From the NCBI GenBank assembly GCA_936450465.1, contig OW388291.1:32650656-32714655 (forward strand): 64,000 nucleotides of DNA, in the 5' to 3' direction. The notes under the pieces were generated by a model. The model saw only the letters and a program-made list of their open reading frames with translations, ran no database searches and was not told the DNA's origin. Made by a program: the position numbers and the translations under genes. The stretch comes from Gibbula magus. Its lineage: Eukaryota; Mollusca; Gastropoda; Trochida; Trochidae. This document shows, piece after piece, positions 1 to 15,000 of this stretch (position 1 is the stretch's first letter; each line of letters begins with the position of its first letter).

Positions 1-73
1 GAGGCGAGCGTTCACTACGAGGCTATGTTGGACCAGCTCATAGAGGGACATCAATGGCTCCACACTAATATAG
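1..73 (+). CDS. MAN2A: MAN2A exon a (5' truncated by window)
   Basis: Reads [20 protein letters not shown] then HTNI, the conserved GH38 stretch just upstream of the nucleophile. The donor GT is at 74-75 (ATAG|GTATGG). It ends in phase 1. Confidence 0.85.
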
Positions 74-3000
74 GTATGGGAAATGATCTCTAGATTTTAA
101 ATTGGATAGGTACGGTAAACTTGGGCAGATGAGATACTGATGTCATGTTGTAAGTGACTGCCTAGGGATTCTTATAACTTTTGAATCTTCCAAAAAATTA
201 AATTTATTCATATTTTTGTCAAAGTGTAAAGTAAATAAATGGAAATAACTTTTTTCATGGGTACTGGATAACAATGTTAACATTTGCCTGTGGACATTTT
301 ACAAAAAAACATTTTGAACATAGATTAGTTCATCTAATATAAACTCAAATATATGTAGCACTTGTGCGAAATTATAGTCTAGTTATATGCTGGACTAGAA
401 CATAGATATGCTGCAATGTTGAACCACATCATTTTGTTTTTGGTTTGTTGCACTGTGCATGAAAGTGTATTTTTACCTTGTACATAATTTATGTTTTTTA
501 TCCCCAGCTGTGCGTTTAGCGTGAAACGGGGGATATAGTATTCGGCTACGTCCATCCGTACGTCCGTACGAAATGGAATAACTCAAATACTATTCACATC
601 TTAATGTACATGTAAAGCTTGTCAGCGGGATATCTCAAGAACCATTCACTGGATTTTTTTCATATCTTACTCATAGCTTCTCCAAGGGAAGACAAAGGGC
701 TGATCAGATTTTGGTGACCTTGACGTTTTTGCTCAAGGTCACAGCGGAACTTTGAGTTTGTCGACATGTTTGGTTTGTAAGGGGAATCGATATCACAAGA
801 ACTGTTCATTGGATTCTCATCATTATCTTACACCAGTGGTTCTTTTAGGGAAAATTCAGGGCCCAGTCGATTTTGCTGATCTTCACATTATTTTACAATT
901 TTGAAGTATTAATTTGCGGCGGGTGATCATGTCACCTTAGTGACAACTACTCGTGATTGTGTGAAATGTTTTTAATATTTTCAGGTTTTCTTTAAGTTTT
1001 ACGTACAAAGGACTTTATTTTCAAGAAAATATATTAACTTTTGAATTTAGTTTGTTGCATGCTTGGTTCTGAAACAAACCAAAAATGTACTGAACTGAGA
1101 GTTCTGTATCACAATACATACCGAACCAAAGCTCAAGTGTTTCACCCCAATGACTGATGTCTGTTGATCTGCAGGAGTGGAAGCTAGGACGGGGTGGTCT
1201 ATAGATCAGTTCGGGTACTCACCCACGATGCCCTACCTCATGAAGCATTCTGGGATAGACAACCTGGTCATACAGCGTGTTCACTACTCGGTCAAGAAAC
1301 ACCTGTCTGCCAGCAGGAGTCTCGAGTTCTTCTGGCGCCAGACTTTCGGTAAGTAGAACTTTGTTATTGTTAACAGTTAAATGAATTATTTTAGTTTGTG
1401 CAATAACTATAGATTGTATTCTCTCATTCACTTTCATATAGCATCTCATTTCACGTCTACCCACCAGAAGTGTGTCAATTTCATAAACGTAAACGTCCCT
1501 GTGCAGGTATATACCTCTGCCTGTTTATGCTAATATTGCCATCAGTTGCTGTGTGTTCATTCCAGGGAAGCAGAAATCGGTCTATTTGCCGGACATGTCC
1601 GATTGTAAATCCAGTTTGACCGAATGGAAAATTGACCTATCGGACATCAGTTGACCGATTGCAGAAAATAAAAGGAAAACTAAACTTACAAGCATATTAA
1701 ATAAAGGCAAACGGCCCTGCTTGTGTCGGTCATAATTGTTTATGAAATTGAAATATGTTGATCCAGTCAAGAAGTCACATTTATTCTTCACAGCACGAGG
1801 CACGACGTCAATCGTCATTATCTTCAGTAAATTATAATTGTCGGCAGAAAAAACACTTACCGTTTGATATTTAATTGAAATTTTCAGTGTCATTTAGTGA
1901 CTGAAAGATATGACCCATTTCACAACATTATTTACGAAAAAGATTTCATTAAAATCGCATTGTAAACAAATTTTGTCAAAGATAAACATTGCATGAACGT
2001 GTGGCTTCACCGTACCGGTGATTCATGAATTTGTTACAGATTAAGATTTTGCTACTTTGAATCTCGATAAATTTAATAATATCTCGTTCATAAAACAAAG
2101 GTGACATATTGTAACAAAATATGATAGATCAATATCGATGTATGGTAAAGCTATTTTACAAATTCAAAATAAATAAACCTATCAAAAACGAATAATTAGC
2201 AATATTATTTCACGAGACGTTATGTAGTCTAAACACCGTTTGTATGACGCTACGAACACGCGATCGCATTTACATGATGACACACGTTATAAAGAGGTAC
2301 GCTAATTTAAAAACTCCAATTTCTCTTGCGTTTACATTAGTTCTTTTTGTTCTATAAATATTCATTTACAATTGCGAAATATGTCTCCAAATAAAATATA
2401 AAAGTAATCTTATTAGAATAAGTTCCAATTCGTAACTACATCTTGAATAGGAAATAGTCGTATGGAAAATAGTTGGACCACGTGCTCTGCCGAGTTGTGA
2501 GTTTACGTAAATTATATCGCTATTGAAAACGAGTTCCTTTGAATTTAAAATGATTATTTAGAAGGTATATATCATTTGGTCCATGATTTGAACTTTTGAT
2601 GAGCTATGTGCAATTAAATTATTAGAATTTTCTCGTCCATCTTGACGCAAAAATCGCTTGTAAACTCGCTTGTGTAAACTCGCTCAAACTAGCACTGTCG
2701 GTAAATCGTAGTTGGTAAACATTGATTTTAAATTATGAACCATTTTATGCATGTTAATGATAAATTAATAGTTATCGTTAATTGCTTTCGTGTTATGTTT
2801 AATAGTATGCAATGAATGAAGAACCAACAAATAGTAATACTTTCTGATACTTTATTCATAAAAAAATTTGTTACTTCCGGGTTCGTCTTTTTGGGTCAAA
2901 GATGAAATGTCCGACTGGCAAAAATTTGAATCTGCATCCCTGGTTCATTCTGAAACAATTACTTTCATATTTTTCAAATTAGCTGATTCAGCTATTTCAC

Positions 3001-6000
3001 AAATAAAAAGTCATTAAAATTAAACGAAATTATCAACCTTTTGACCAAGAAAAATATACAGTAACTTTTACATCTGCTTCAATCAATGAAATTAAATCTT
3101 GATTCATCGATATATATATGAATGGGATGCCTCAATTTTTCTGATACCATAAATTCAAATTCTTCCTTTCAGTACTAGGGACTTTAGGCCCTGGGTACAA
3201 ACCGTACAAAGTTTTTTCAAACATGAACCCTACAAAATACATAATAAATAGTCAAATAAGCTACATACGAGATAATTTCATGAGACAGACAGCTACGTGG
3301 AAGAGATACTTGACTTCGCCATGTTTCAGATGCTAGCAGTGATGGAGGATTATTCTGCCATCTGATGCCGTTCCTGAGCTACAGTATTCCCTACTCCTGC
3401 GGTCCTCAGCCTCACGTGTGCTGCAAGTTCGACTTCACTCACAAAAAGTGCATGTTCGGTCACCAGCCGGTGTCTCCTGCTCAAGTCACAGATGAAAATG
3501 TGGAGAAACTGTATGTTGTCGTCTACTTTTGTGTCATAATGGCCGAACATATTGCAGGGATTGGGAATGACACCTTTGACAATAGGCCATTTCTAGGGCT
3601 ATTATTCCTTTTAGGAATTTTAAATAGGCCATTCTCCTTTGTAGGAATTGTAAAATTTCAAATCTCAATGGGCCTTTTTTTCATCCAATGTGCAAAATGA
3701 CCCATGGCCTCTACCTTTCCCAATCCCCGATATTGGCTAATGATTTTAATTGATTTATGTTATTGCTGAAAATCCATCTCTCGGTGAACTGTTACTGAGC
3801 ACACTAGCAAGAGTAGGCTTGGAAAAGCAGATTACTTGAGGACATAAAAACTTAGATGGAGTTTAAAAATTAAAGTAACACTTTTGTTTTTTCTGTAGTT
3901 ATGTTCCATTTTTAACTCTGTTCATAGTATCTAAAAAATGGACAACTTATAACCAAATTTGGTGTGAGGCCTGATGGCCAAAATATCTTGATGGAGTTCG
4001 AAAATAAGAAGTCAATTTCATTTTTATAGAGAGCCAAAATGGCAGGGATGATGACCATGTCTTCTTCATAATAAGACACTGTAAGTATTTGATTAAAGTC
4101 TGTCACTGGTGCTGCAGATCGTGGGAGCTGTGGGATCAGCTACAGAGGAAGGCACACCTGTACAAGAGTAACGTCCTTCTTGTACCTCACGGAGACGACT
4201 TCAGGTACTCCGACAACCAGCACTGGGACAAACAACTCGGCAGTCTACAGAAGATATTCACCTTCATGAACAACAGGAAACAGTTTGGTGTCAAGGTAAA
4301 TGTTTGTTTTCATGTGATAACGGTCAAATAGATCTTTATTTTTCTTTTTAAGGGTGAAATATGGCATTTGTCAGTTAAGATGTAAAAAGATTTTCTACTC
4401 TGTGAAATAATGCTGTCAATCACGATATGTCATAGTTGATATACAATATGAGGATGTTATGTGATAACGTGATTAAGTATGGGATATGGATAGTGCTTTC
4501 TTAAAATGAAATTTGGCATTAATTTGGGTATGTGTTAAGTAGAAAATTGACATATCATTTTGAATACCACGTGTATTGTATCTCCTGCAGTCCAATTTAT
4601 TATGTTTGAAAACATATTGTCCTGTTTTCGATCAGAAATCGCTACTTTTACCTGTATATTATCGGTATACTGAGTCGACTGTCATGAAAATGGCAATTTT
4701 CGGCAACAGTCAGTACTTCTCGATAAAATGACACTTGGTAACATTTGGTAAATATGAGACCAAACAACATAATTGATGTACCTTTAATCGAATACCAACA
4801 ATGATTTTCATTTAGATGGAATTTGGCACCCTAAGCGACTACTTCTCTGCACTGGAGAAAGATAAGTCTCACTTCCCCGATGAGAGCTTCCCCTCACTGA
4901 GTGGAGACTTCTTCCCCTACACTGACCGGAGTGACCAGTACTGGACTGGCTTCTATACCTCCCGCCCACTCTACAAGCATATCACACGGGTTCTACAGGC
5001 CAAAATCAGGTGCGAGCAATTAACAAACTGTCGTTTCTAAAATAGACACCAATTTTCTGTTTCAACTTTCATTTTACCCCAGTGTCTATTTTAGGTCTGC
5101 ATTTATAACCCATATGTAATATTTTTTATAGGAGCACAGGTTTGCCTAGCAACCATTGTTTCAATGAGGTTTCCCGTAATTTGTCGTCAATTACATCATA
5201 ACACAATTGTTTGTAACATTGTAGCTTGCCATCATATCCTGATTATTTTACACAATTCAAATGGAGTAGAATGGGTAATAAAGAAATGATTACACTTGAA
5301 AGTGTGTCATATGACTTTTACGAAACTTGTACAAATTTGTGTATAACCCTTGTTCACGCTCTGGCAAAACAAGTTTTCACACTCGTTTCGTTAAAGTCAC
5401 ATGACACGCTTCCTCAGGTAGTGATCTCTATTTATTGGCAGTCTTGCTGGTATTTTTCCAACACATAGTTGTTACCACATTGATTTTCAACGATCCTATG
5501 AACATAGAAGTAATACATTTTATTACTTTTTGCAGACTGCTGGATATATGGTACATTTTGTGCCTAGCAAGAGCTATTCACGTCAAGAACACGAGAGTCT
5601 ACGAGTACCTACGAGGCATGTTGCCAGGGATAACAAGCATCAGGAGAGCTAATGGACACTTCCAGCATCATGATGCAATCACCGGGACATCGTCTGCCAA
5701 CGTGGTTAAGGATTATGCCAAGATGTAAGTGTGATATTCAGTCTCTTCATTGAAGAACATTCCTGATTTTAACCTTTGTTAGAAATTGATATCTATAATC
5801 TGAAACATTCCTCAGCAGTATATTGTCATTGTATTTAAGAATTGTTTTAACAATAGCTGCCATGTATTTCGAGTTGTCATGGTGTCATGTCACACAGAAT
5901 TTAAAATCTGAAATAAGTCATTTCACTTTACTTTTGAGAATTGTTCTGATAGAGGGGTGAAATGAGGGTTCACTTTGGGGACCATAAAATTTGCATGCAA

Positions 6001-9000
6001 AACTTTTTTAAAGGGCAGTTGCAAGTTTTTTCGCTCAAATAATTTGATGAAATGTATTTGAAAAATAATTTCACCAATAGTAAAACACCCTTCCCTCTTC
6101 GGAAAATCAAGTTACAAATGAGTGTACATGGCTCAGTAAAGCCATTGGAATCGTTTGCCATTCAAAATAATATAATGTGTTCACAATAAAATGGCCCCCT
6201 GAACCCTCCCCTGGATCCGCCACTGGCATTTTGTCATCATTAATTTCCTTGATGGTAACTGGAATCTTAAAACTGTTGCAGATTACAGCGAGCAATGGAG
6301 AAAGCTGATGACCTCATTGGGATAGTGACCACCATTTTGGCTACTGATGGTATAAAACATGGGGAACCAATCAAATCTCATATTACCTGGGTACGGATTT
6401 CAGAGAATGTCATTGATCAAAATTATTTGTTATTATATTTTTAGCTCATCAGGCCTGAAAGGCCTGATGGGGTTATGCTATGGCATCCTTCCGTCCATCT
6501 GTCCGTAAACTTTTTGTTTTTTCAACTTCTTCTCCAGAACCGCTCGCTTTAGGAATCTGAACTTTTATGTACAGACTCCTTAGCCAATGGGTCTTTTGAA
6601 TTGTAAAATGGTGACCCTGCGACCCCAATGTGGGTCACAGGGGTCATGATTTAAAACCTATTTTCATCTTCTTCTCCAGTCTGAAAATTGTTGTGTACAG
6701 ACTCCTCAGACAATGGGGATTCCAAATTGTAGATTTTGTGACCCTGTGGCCCAAAATAGGGTCACAAAGGTCATAACCTAAAAAACTATGTTCACCTTCT
6801 TCTCCAGGCTAAAAATTGTGTTTGCACGTATAACCTTCACAATATCACAAAATATTTAAGAAATGTTTAATCTAAATCATTACATATAGGTAATGAAACA
6901 TAGCACGCAGGTAGTCCGGATAATACCTTGATTGAGTTCAAAAGCCAGTACTGAAATATTTTTTTACTGAGTAAATGACCCTTGAATCTATAATTGAGCT
7001 TGGTACAAAGTACAAAAGAATGTTTGAAAATTGTTTGATAATCATTTCTAATTTCTTACTGATTGATTATCGTCATAGGTTATCTTATCTTTTAATCATT
7101 ATTATGTAAATCCAATAATCAGTTGATTTCATTGTGATGTTTTTACATCAAATGTTTCAAATATATAAGGTATCTTAAAATACTCATTTAAAAGTTAAAT
7201 CATTAAAGGCAGGGTAAATGCACGTTAAATACGCACCCCAAATGTGTATACAATGTTCATCTTCATGACTTGCTCTTTTAAGAGGGATGACTGGAAGAGT
7301 TTGGACGAGCCTCCCCTGCGACATATTTATGAAGTGAACGAGAAAAGGTACGCTTAAAGTGACATTTAGTGTGTTGTTGTAGTCACATATGTCAAACATT
7401 ATAAATGGTGTTGTTTTATCGAGAAGTACCGATTGTTGTCGAAAATTTAATGCTCGTCGATTTAGTATAGTGACGTTATAAATGTGAAAGTAGTGATTTC
7501 TGATTAAAAAAATCGGTCTCAATTACCAAAAGTAATTTTTGAAACTTGTGTACAGTGGAAACCTGATGAGTAAAATATCCAGGGACTCGAGAATATGTTT
7601 TACTTATCAGGTATTTCACTTGTCCAAACTTGTGACATTGATAATTGGTCTAATCACTAAGTCCCAGGCTATTTAATACAATGAACAATAGATAACATGT
7701 TGTCAGTGTATTGTCAACTTATTGAAACCAGCATTGTTTATTTAACTGGGGACGGACACGTGCTGGCGCCCCTCAAGTCTGATCATGTTGTGATAAGTAT
7801 TTTGGTTATGTAGTTTTATTTGTTAAGTAATTTACTTCCAGGTACCACGAGAAGACGTTTAGTTAAGAGGTAAATTTTACTTATCCGATTTGAGTTAACC
7901 GGACTCAAATAGTGATAATTACTGAAGGAATTTGCCGGGACCAAAGAAAAGTGTTTACTTATCATGAATTTTTTTAGTTTTACCAGTAAGCTGTTTTTAC
8001 TATGGTGGTTTCCGCTGTGCATGACTCAAAAAGAAAAAATTGGGTTTGTAATGTTTGATTAGTCAAAGCTAATGTGCATGTAAGCGGGATGTACTCTCTG
8101 CATATATATATAGTCGAGTGAAATTATTTGAACTGAAAACGCCTCATTATGTTGTGACATGTATCAAAATGTTCTGAACAAAAACAAGAATGTCACTTGA
8201 AAGTGACAGTTTAGTAGTTATTGCCAATTGCAGGAGGTGGCATGCAATTAATCAATTTTCTTCTTTCCAAAATTCCAACCCTATCCGTAACTTGCCCCTT
8301 GCACAATCCAATATATATGATCTTATAAATATGACATATGAAGAAAGAATTGAGATTGTACATTTAATAAGTAATGAGTCTTTTTTTCAGTAAGACAGAG
8401 ATTTATGTAGATATGACCTGAAACACAATGTTTTCTAACAAGCAATATCGGTTGACTTGTCTCACATTCCATTCAAATCCAAGATCAAGAATTACCATAC
8501 CACATTACAACCAACAATTTTGTAATAGAATGTAATTGAATAATGGAACAATAGCATAAAGATATATTTGCATGGAGCACAATGGTGTACATCTTCCCTA
8601 TCCATGGCATAACAAGTACCAGTTTCCATCACTGGCTTAGTTAAACCTTGCAGCATTTCCTTCACTTCTTTTCTAGCGAATCATAGTCCACTATGCATTT
8701 TAGTTAAAGTGCTCCCCTATGTTATTTATTATGTTCACATTATTTGCAGAGTGGTGTTGATAAACAACCCCCTGACAGGGAGAAGAAGAGAAGTGATGAC
8801 AGTGGTTGTATCTTCCCCGGATGTTGTAGTGACCGATGCTCACGACAAGGAAATACCTTACCAGATAAACCCAGTACTTACTTCAGATTTCAGGATTTAT
8901 AACAATAGATTTGAGGTAAGTAATCTCTTGTTAAGCCTTGTCAGTCCATCTTGAAAATCTCAAGGAAAAACATTCTGAAATTGTTCAGATTAGGATTTTC

Positions 9001-12000
9001 TGTGAAGGAAAAAACACAGCTACAAGGTCTTTTGCTGAGTAAATCCCAAACTTGACCAGATGTCTGAGGAGTAGTATTTTCATGGCTCTATTTTTAATTA
9101 TAAAATCTCATACAGGGTAACTCTCAGAAGAAAAATCTCCTAAGAGGCTATTCCAAGAAAATAATTACGGACAAAACAATGAGTGAAATAAGACCTAGGT
9201 TTATAAATAAATGTATTACCTCCCTCTGAATGTATAAGGCTGATAAAGTGAACCAATAGAAACATTGAAAAATTGTGTTTGTGTAAGCTTTGGTACTTAA
9301 GTAATAAAATAATAATGACATTACATATGTTGACAGTGTGTTTCAATTATAACAATAGTTTCTTATATTTATGTTTGTTTCATTTTAACCATGTGCATAT
9401 AAAATACCCTGTGTCCTCTGGTAGAATCACAATTATAGTTATTTCTCATTACTGCCAAATCCAATGTTGTAAACAGCCTTGTGACTAAAACTTTTTTTTT
9501 CAAAATCAATGAATTTATAAATAACAATGATTGTCAGTCGTAACATGATATCAATTTCTGAATCGCTTTGTTTGCAGGTTGCTTTTGAAGTAGACATATC
9601 GCCACTGTCCATAAAAAAATACTACCTAAAGCCACATAGAGATGGCAAAAAGTTTCTTTCTCGGGTGTCAACGTTTAATGTTAACATGAATGGGTAGGTT
9701 ATCATTTTTATCTGATTCTAATACTCATTACCATAGAAGTGTGTTATATGATATGATGAACATTTAAAAGATTATGATGATGCCAATCTTAGAATAAATG
9801 AAGGAAAAACAAGTTCTATGGATTTGCAATATCTCTATGGCAGTAGTTGCGACGCTTTCGTGTAAATGCTTAAACCGTTATCAAGCAAATCTGAAGAGTT
9901 ACAGTTCACCCTGCCAGTATTTTTTAACAGTATCACTCATGAAGTTAAAACCATTATAGAGTCTATGCACCTTTACTTGAAAACAGGGCTATTTTACCAT
10001 CACTTTAAGTTCATAACTCATGACTTTGTCAATGTAAAGCACAGCTGAGGAGCTTTCACTTGGAGATAAGGTGCTATATAGATTCATTATTATATTGGAA
10101 ATTCATGTAATTATGTCCCCGAAATTTTTTTCGGGAGACATAATGTTTTCGCCTCCGTCCGTTATTCCCTGATTCCGTCATTCCGTTATTCCGAAATGCT
10201 TTCTTTTCCCGGCTATATCTCAAAAACCATTCAATATTTTTTCACGAAAGTTGGTATGTAGTTAGACCTAGGGGTGGAGTGATGCCTTTTGCTATTTTGG
10301 TTATTCTGAATTTTTTTTTTTTTCTGGGTTCCATGGAAACAATTTAAACTTAGTGCAAATTGGGGTTAGGGACCTTTTCCGGCCTCTTATTTCAAAATCT
10401 ATTTAGTATTTCTTTACGAAACTTGGTATGTGGTTAAACCTAGTGGTGGAGTGGTGCCTTTTGCTATTTTGGTTATTCTGAATTATTTTGTTTCTGGTTT
10501 CCATGGAAACAATTTGAACTTAGTGCAACAATTTGAACTTAGTGCAAATTGGGGTTAGGGACCTTTTCCGGCCTCTTATTTCAAAATCTATTTAGTATTT
10601 CTTTACGAAACTTGGTATGTGGTTAAACCTAGTGGTGGAGTGGTGCCTTTTGCTATTTTGGTTATTCTGAATTTTTTTTTTTTCTGGGTTCCATGGAAAC
10701 AATTTAAACTTAGTGCAAATTGGGGTTAGGGACCTTTTCCGGCCTCTTATTTAAAAATCTATTTAGTATTTCTTTACGAAACTTGGTATGTGGTTAAACC
10801 TAGTGGTGGAGTGGTGCCTTTTGCTATTTTGGTTATTCTGAATTATTTTTTTTCTGGTTTCCATGGAAACAATTTGAACTTAGTGCATATTGGGGGTAGG
10901 GACCTTTTCCGGCCTCTATCTCCAAAACCGTTCAATATTTTTTCACCAAACTTTGTATTTGCTTAGACCTAGTGATAGAGTGGTGCCTTTTGCTACTTTG
11001 GCTATTCTGAATGTTTAGCTCATCAGGCCTGAAAGGCCCGATGGGCTTATGGCATGGGATGGCGTCCGTCCATCCGTCCGTCCGTCCGTCCGTAAACTTT
11101 TCACTTTTTCGACTTCTTCTCCAGAACCAATAACTCTAGAGAGCTGAAATTTTATGTACAGACTCCTTGGCCAATGGGGATTCTAAATTGTAGATTTGGT
11201 GACCCTGTGACCCCAAATAAGGGCCCCAGGGGTCATAACCTTAAAAGCTATTTTCATCTTCTTCTCCAGAACCAATGACTCCAGAGAGCTGAAATTTTAT
11301 GTACAGACTCCTTGGCCAATGGGGATTCTAAATTGTAGATTTGGTGACCATGTGACCCCAAATAAGGGCCACAGGGGTCATAAGCTAAAAAGCTATTTTC
11401 ATCTTCTTCTCCAGAACCAATGACTCCAGAGAGCTGAAATTATATGTACAGACTCCTTGGCCAATGGGGATTCTAAATTGTAGATTTGGTGACCCTGTGA
11501 CCCCAAATAAGGGCCTCACAGGCCATTACCTAAAATCCTGTTTTCATCTTTTTCTCCGGAACAAAAAGACCTAGAAGGCTGTAATATTGTATGCAAACTC
11601 TTTAGCCAATGGGGATTCTAACTTGTAAATTTGGTGACCCTGAGACCCCAAATATGGGCCACAGCCTAAAAAACCTGTTGAAATTGAACTTTGAACTGAT
11701 ATTTTATGTGCACTTCTTTCACTTTATTTGAAATGTATGTCGACTTGAAATAACAATCTACATTGTGGACATGTTTGTCAAATTGATGTAATCAATGTGA
11801 AATGAGAACTGTTGAATAGCCTATGAAATGAAAATTGTGACAAGTCATAAAGGACTAAATTGAAGAGGAGTTAAGAATTCTTTTATTTTACATGAGATAT
11901 GTGAACTGCATATGACTGGTGATGAAATGATAAGATAAGATTATTTTCATCTTTTTCTCCAGAACGAAAAGACCTAGAAGGTTGTCATGTTGTGTAAAGA

Positions 12001-15000
12001 GTCTTTAGCTAATGGAGATTCTAAATTGTAGATTTGGTGACCCTGTGACCCCAAATAAGGGCCTCACAGGCCATTACCTAAAATCTTGTTTTCATCTTTT
12101 TCTCCGGAACAAAAAGATCTAGAAGGCTGTAATATTGTATGCAAACTCTTTAGCCAATGGGGATTCAAACTTGTAAATTTGGTGACCCTGGGACCCCAAA
12201 TATGGGCCACAGCCTAAAAAAAACTATTGAAAATGAATTTTGAACTGATATTTTATGACACTTCAATCACAATGATTTGAAATATATGTCTACTTTAGAT
12301 AACAATCTACATTGTGGACATGTTTGTCAAATTGATGTAATCAATGTGAAATGAGAACTATTGAATAGCCTATGAACTGAAAATTGTGACAAGGCATAAA
12401 GGACTAAATTGAAGAGGAGTTAAGAATTCTTTTATTTTACATGAGATATGTGAACTGCATATGACTGGTGATGAAATGATAAGATAAGGTTATTTTCATC
12501 TTCTTCTCCAGAACGAAAAGACCTAGAAGGTTGTCATGTTGTGTAAAGAGTCTTTAGCTAATGGAGATTCTAAATTGTAGATTTGGTGACCCTGTGACCC
12601 CAAATAAGGGCCTCACAGGCCATTACCTAAAATCTTGTTTTCATCTTTTTCTCCAGAACAAAAAGATCTAGAAGGCTGTAATATTGTATGCAAACTCTTT
12701 AGCCAATGGGGATTCAAACTTGTAAATTTGGTGACCCTGAGACCCCAAATATGGGCCACAGCCTAAAAAACCTGTTGAAATTGAACTTTGAACTGATATT
12801 TTATGTGCACTTCTTTCACTTTATTTGAAATGTATGTCGACTTGAAATAACAATCTACATTGTGGACATGTTTGTCAAATTGATGTAATCAATGTGAAAT
12901 GAGAACTGTTGAATAGCCTATGAAATGAAAATTGTGACAAGTCATAAAGGACTAAATTGAAGAGGAGTTAAGAATTCTTTTATTTTACATGAGATATGTG
13001 AACTGCATATGACTGGTGATGAAATGATAAGATAAGATTATTTTCATCTTTTTCTCCAGAACGAAAAGACCTAGAAGGTTGTCATGTTGTGTAAAGAGTC
13101 TTTAGCTAATGGAGATTCTAAATTGTAGATTTGGTGACCCTGTGACCCCAAATAAGGGCCTCACAGGCCATTACCTAAAATCTTGTTTTCATCTTTTTCT
13201 CCAGAACAAAAAGATCTAGAAGGCTGTAATATTGTATGCAAACTCTTTAGCCAATGGGGATTCAAACTTGTAAATTTGGTGACCCTGGGACCCCAAATAT
13301 GGGCCACAGCCTAAAACAAACTATTGAAAATGAATTTTGAACTGATATTTTATGACACTTCAATCACAATGATTTGAAATATATGTCTACTTTAGATAAC
13401 AATCTACATTGTGGACATGTTTGTCAAATTGATGTAATCAATGTGAAATGAGAACTATTGAATAGCCTATGAACTGAAAATTGTGACAAGGCATAAAGGA
13501 CTAAATTGAAGAGGAGTTAAGAATTCTTTTATTTTACATGAGATATGTGAACTGCATATGACTGGTGATGAAATGATAAGATAAGGTTATTTTCATCTTC
13601 TTCTCCAGAACGAAAAGACCTAGAAGGTTGTCATGTTGTGTAATGAGTCTTTAGCCAATGAAGATTCTAAATTGTAGATTTGGTGACCCTGTGGCCCCAA
13701 ATAAGGGCCTCACAGGCCATTACCTAAAATCCTGTTTTCATCTTTTTCTCCGGAACAAAAAGATCTAGAAGGCTGTAATATTGTATGCAAACTCTTTAGC
13801 CAATGGGGATTCAAACTTGTAAATTTGGTGACCCTGTGATCCCAAATATGGGCCACAGCCTAAAAAAAACCTTTGAAAATGAATTTTGAACTGATATTTT
13901 ATGACACTTCAATCACAATGATTTGAAATATATGTCTACTTTAGATAACAATCTACATTGTGGACATGTTTGTCAAATTGATGTAATCAATGTGAAATGA
14001 GAACTATTGAATAGCCTATGAACTGAAAATTGTGACAAGGCATAAAGGACTAAATTGAAGAGGAGTTAAGAATTCTTTTACATGAAATATGTGAACTGCA
14101 TATGACTGGTGATGAAATGATAAGATAAGATTATTTTCATCTTCTTCTCCAGAACGAAAAGACCTAGAAGGTTGTCATGTTGTGTAAAGAGTCTTTAGCC
14201 AATGGAGATTCTAAATTGTAGATTTGGTGACCCTGTGACCCCAAATAAGGGCCTCACAGGCCATTACCTAAAATCTTGTTTTCATCTTTTTCTCCAGAAC
14301 AAAAAGATCTAGAAGGCTGTAATATTGTATGCAAACTCTTTAGCCAATGGGGATTCAAACTTGTAAATTTGGTGACCCTGGGACCCCAAATATGGGCCAC
14401 AGCCTAAAAAAAACTATTGAAAATGAATTTTGAACTGATATTTTATGACACTTCAATCACAATGATTTGAAATATATGTCTACTTTAGATAACAATCTAC
14501 ATTGTGGACATGTTTGTCAAATTGATGTAATCAATGTGAAATGAGAACTATTGAATAGCCTATGAACTGAAAATTGTGACAAGGCATAAAGGACTAAATT
14601 GAAGAGGAGTTAAGAATTCTTTTATTTTACATGAGATATGTGAACTGCATATGACTGGTGATAAAATGATAAGATAAGATTATTTTCATCTTTTTCTCCA
14701 GAACGAAAAGACCTAGAAGGTTGTCATGTTGTGTAATGAGTCTTGAGTCAATAAAGATTCTAAATTGTAGATTTGGTGACCCTGTGGCCCCAAATAAGGG
14801 CCTCACAGGCCATTACCTAAAATCCTGTTTTCATCTTTTTCTCCGGAACAAAAAGATCTAGAAGGCTGTAATATTGTATGCAAACTCTTTAGCCAATGGG
14901 GATTCAAACTTGTAAATTTGGTGACCCTGTGATCCCAAATATGGGCCACAGCCTAAAAAAAACCTTTGAAAATGAATTTTGAACTGATATTTTATGACAC

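Noticed and set aside
11060..11095. CCGT microsatellites as CRISPR-like or regulatory repeats
   Set aside because: They are simple cores of Helentron-like elements with no spacers or associated genes.
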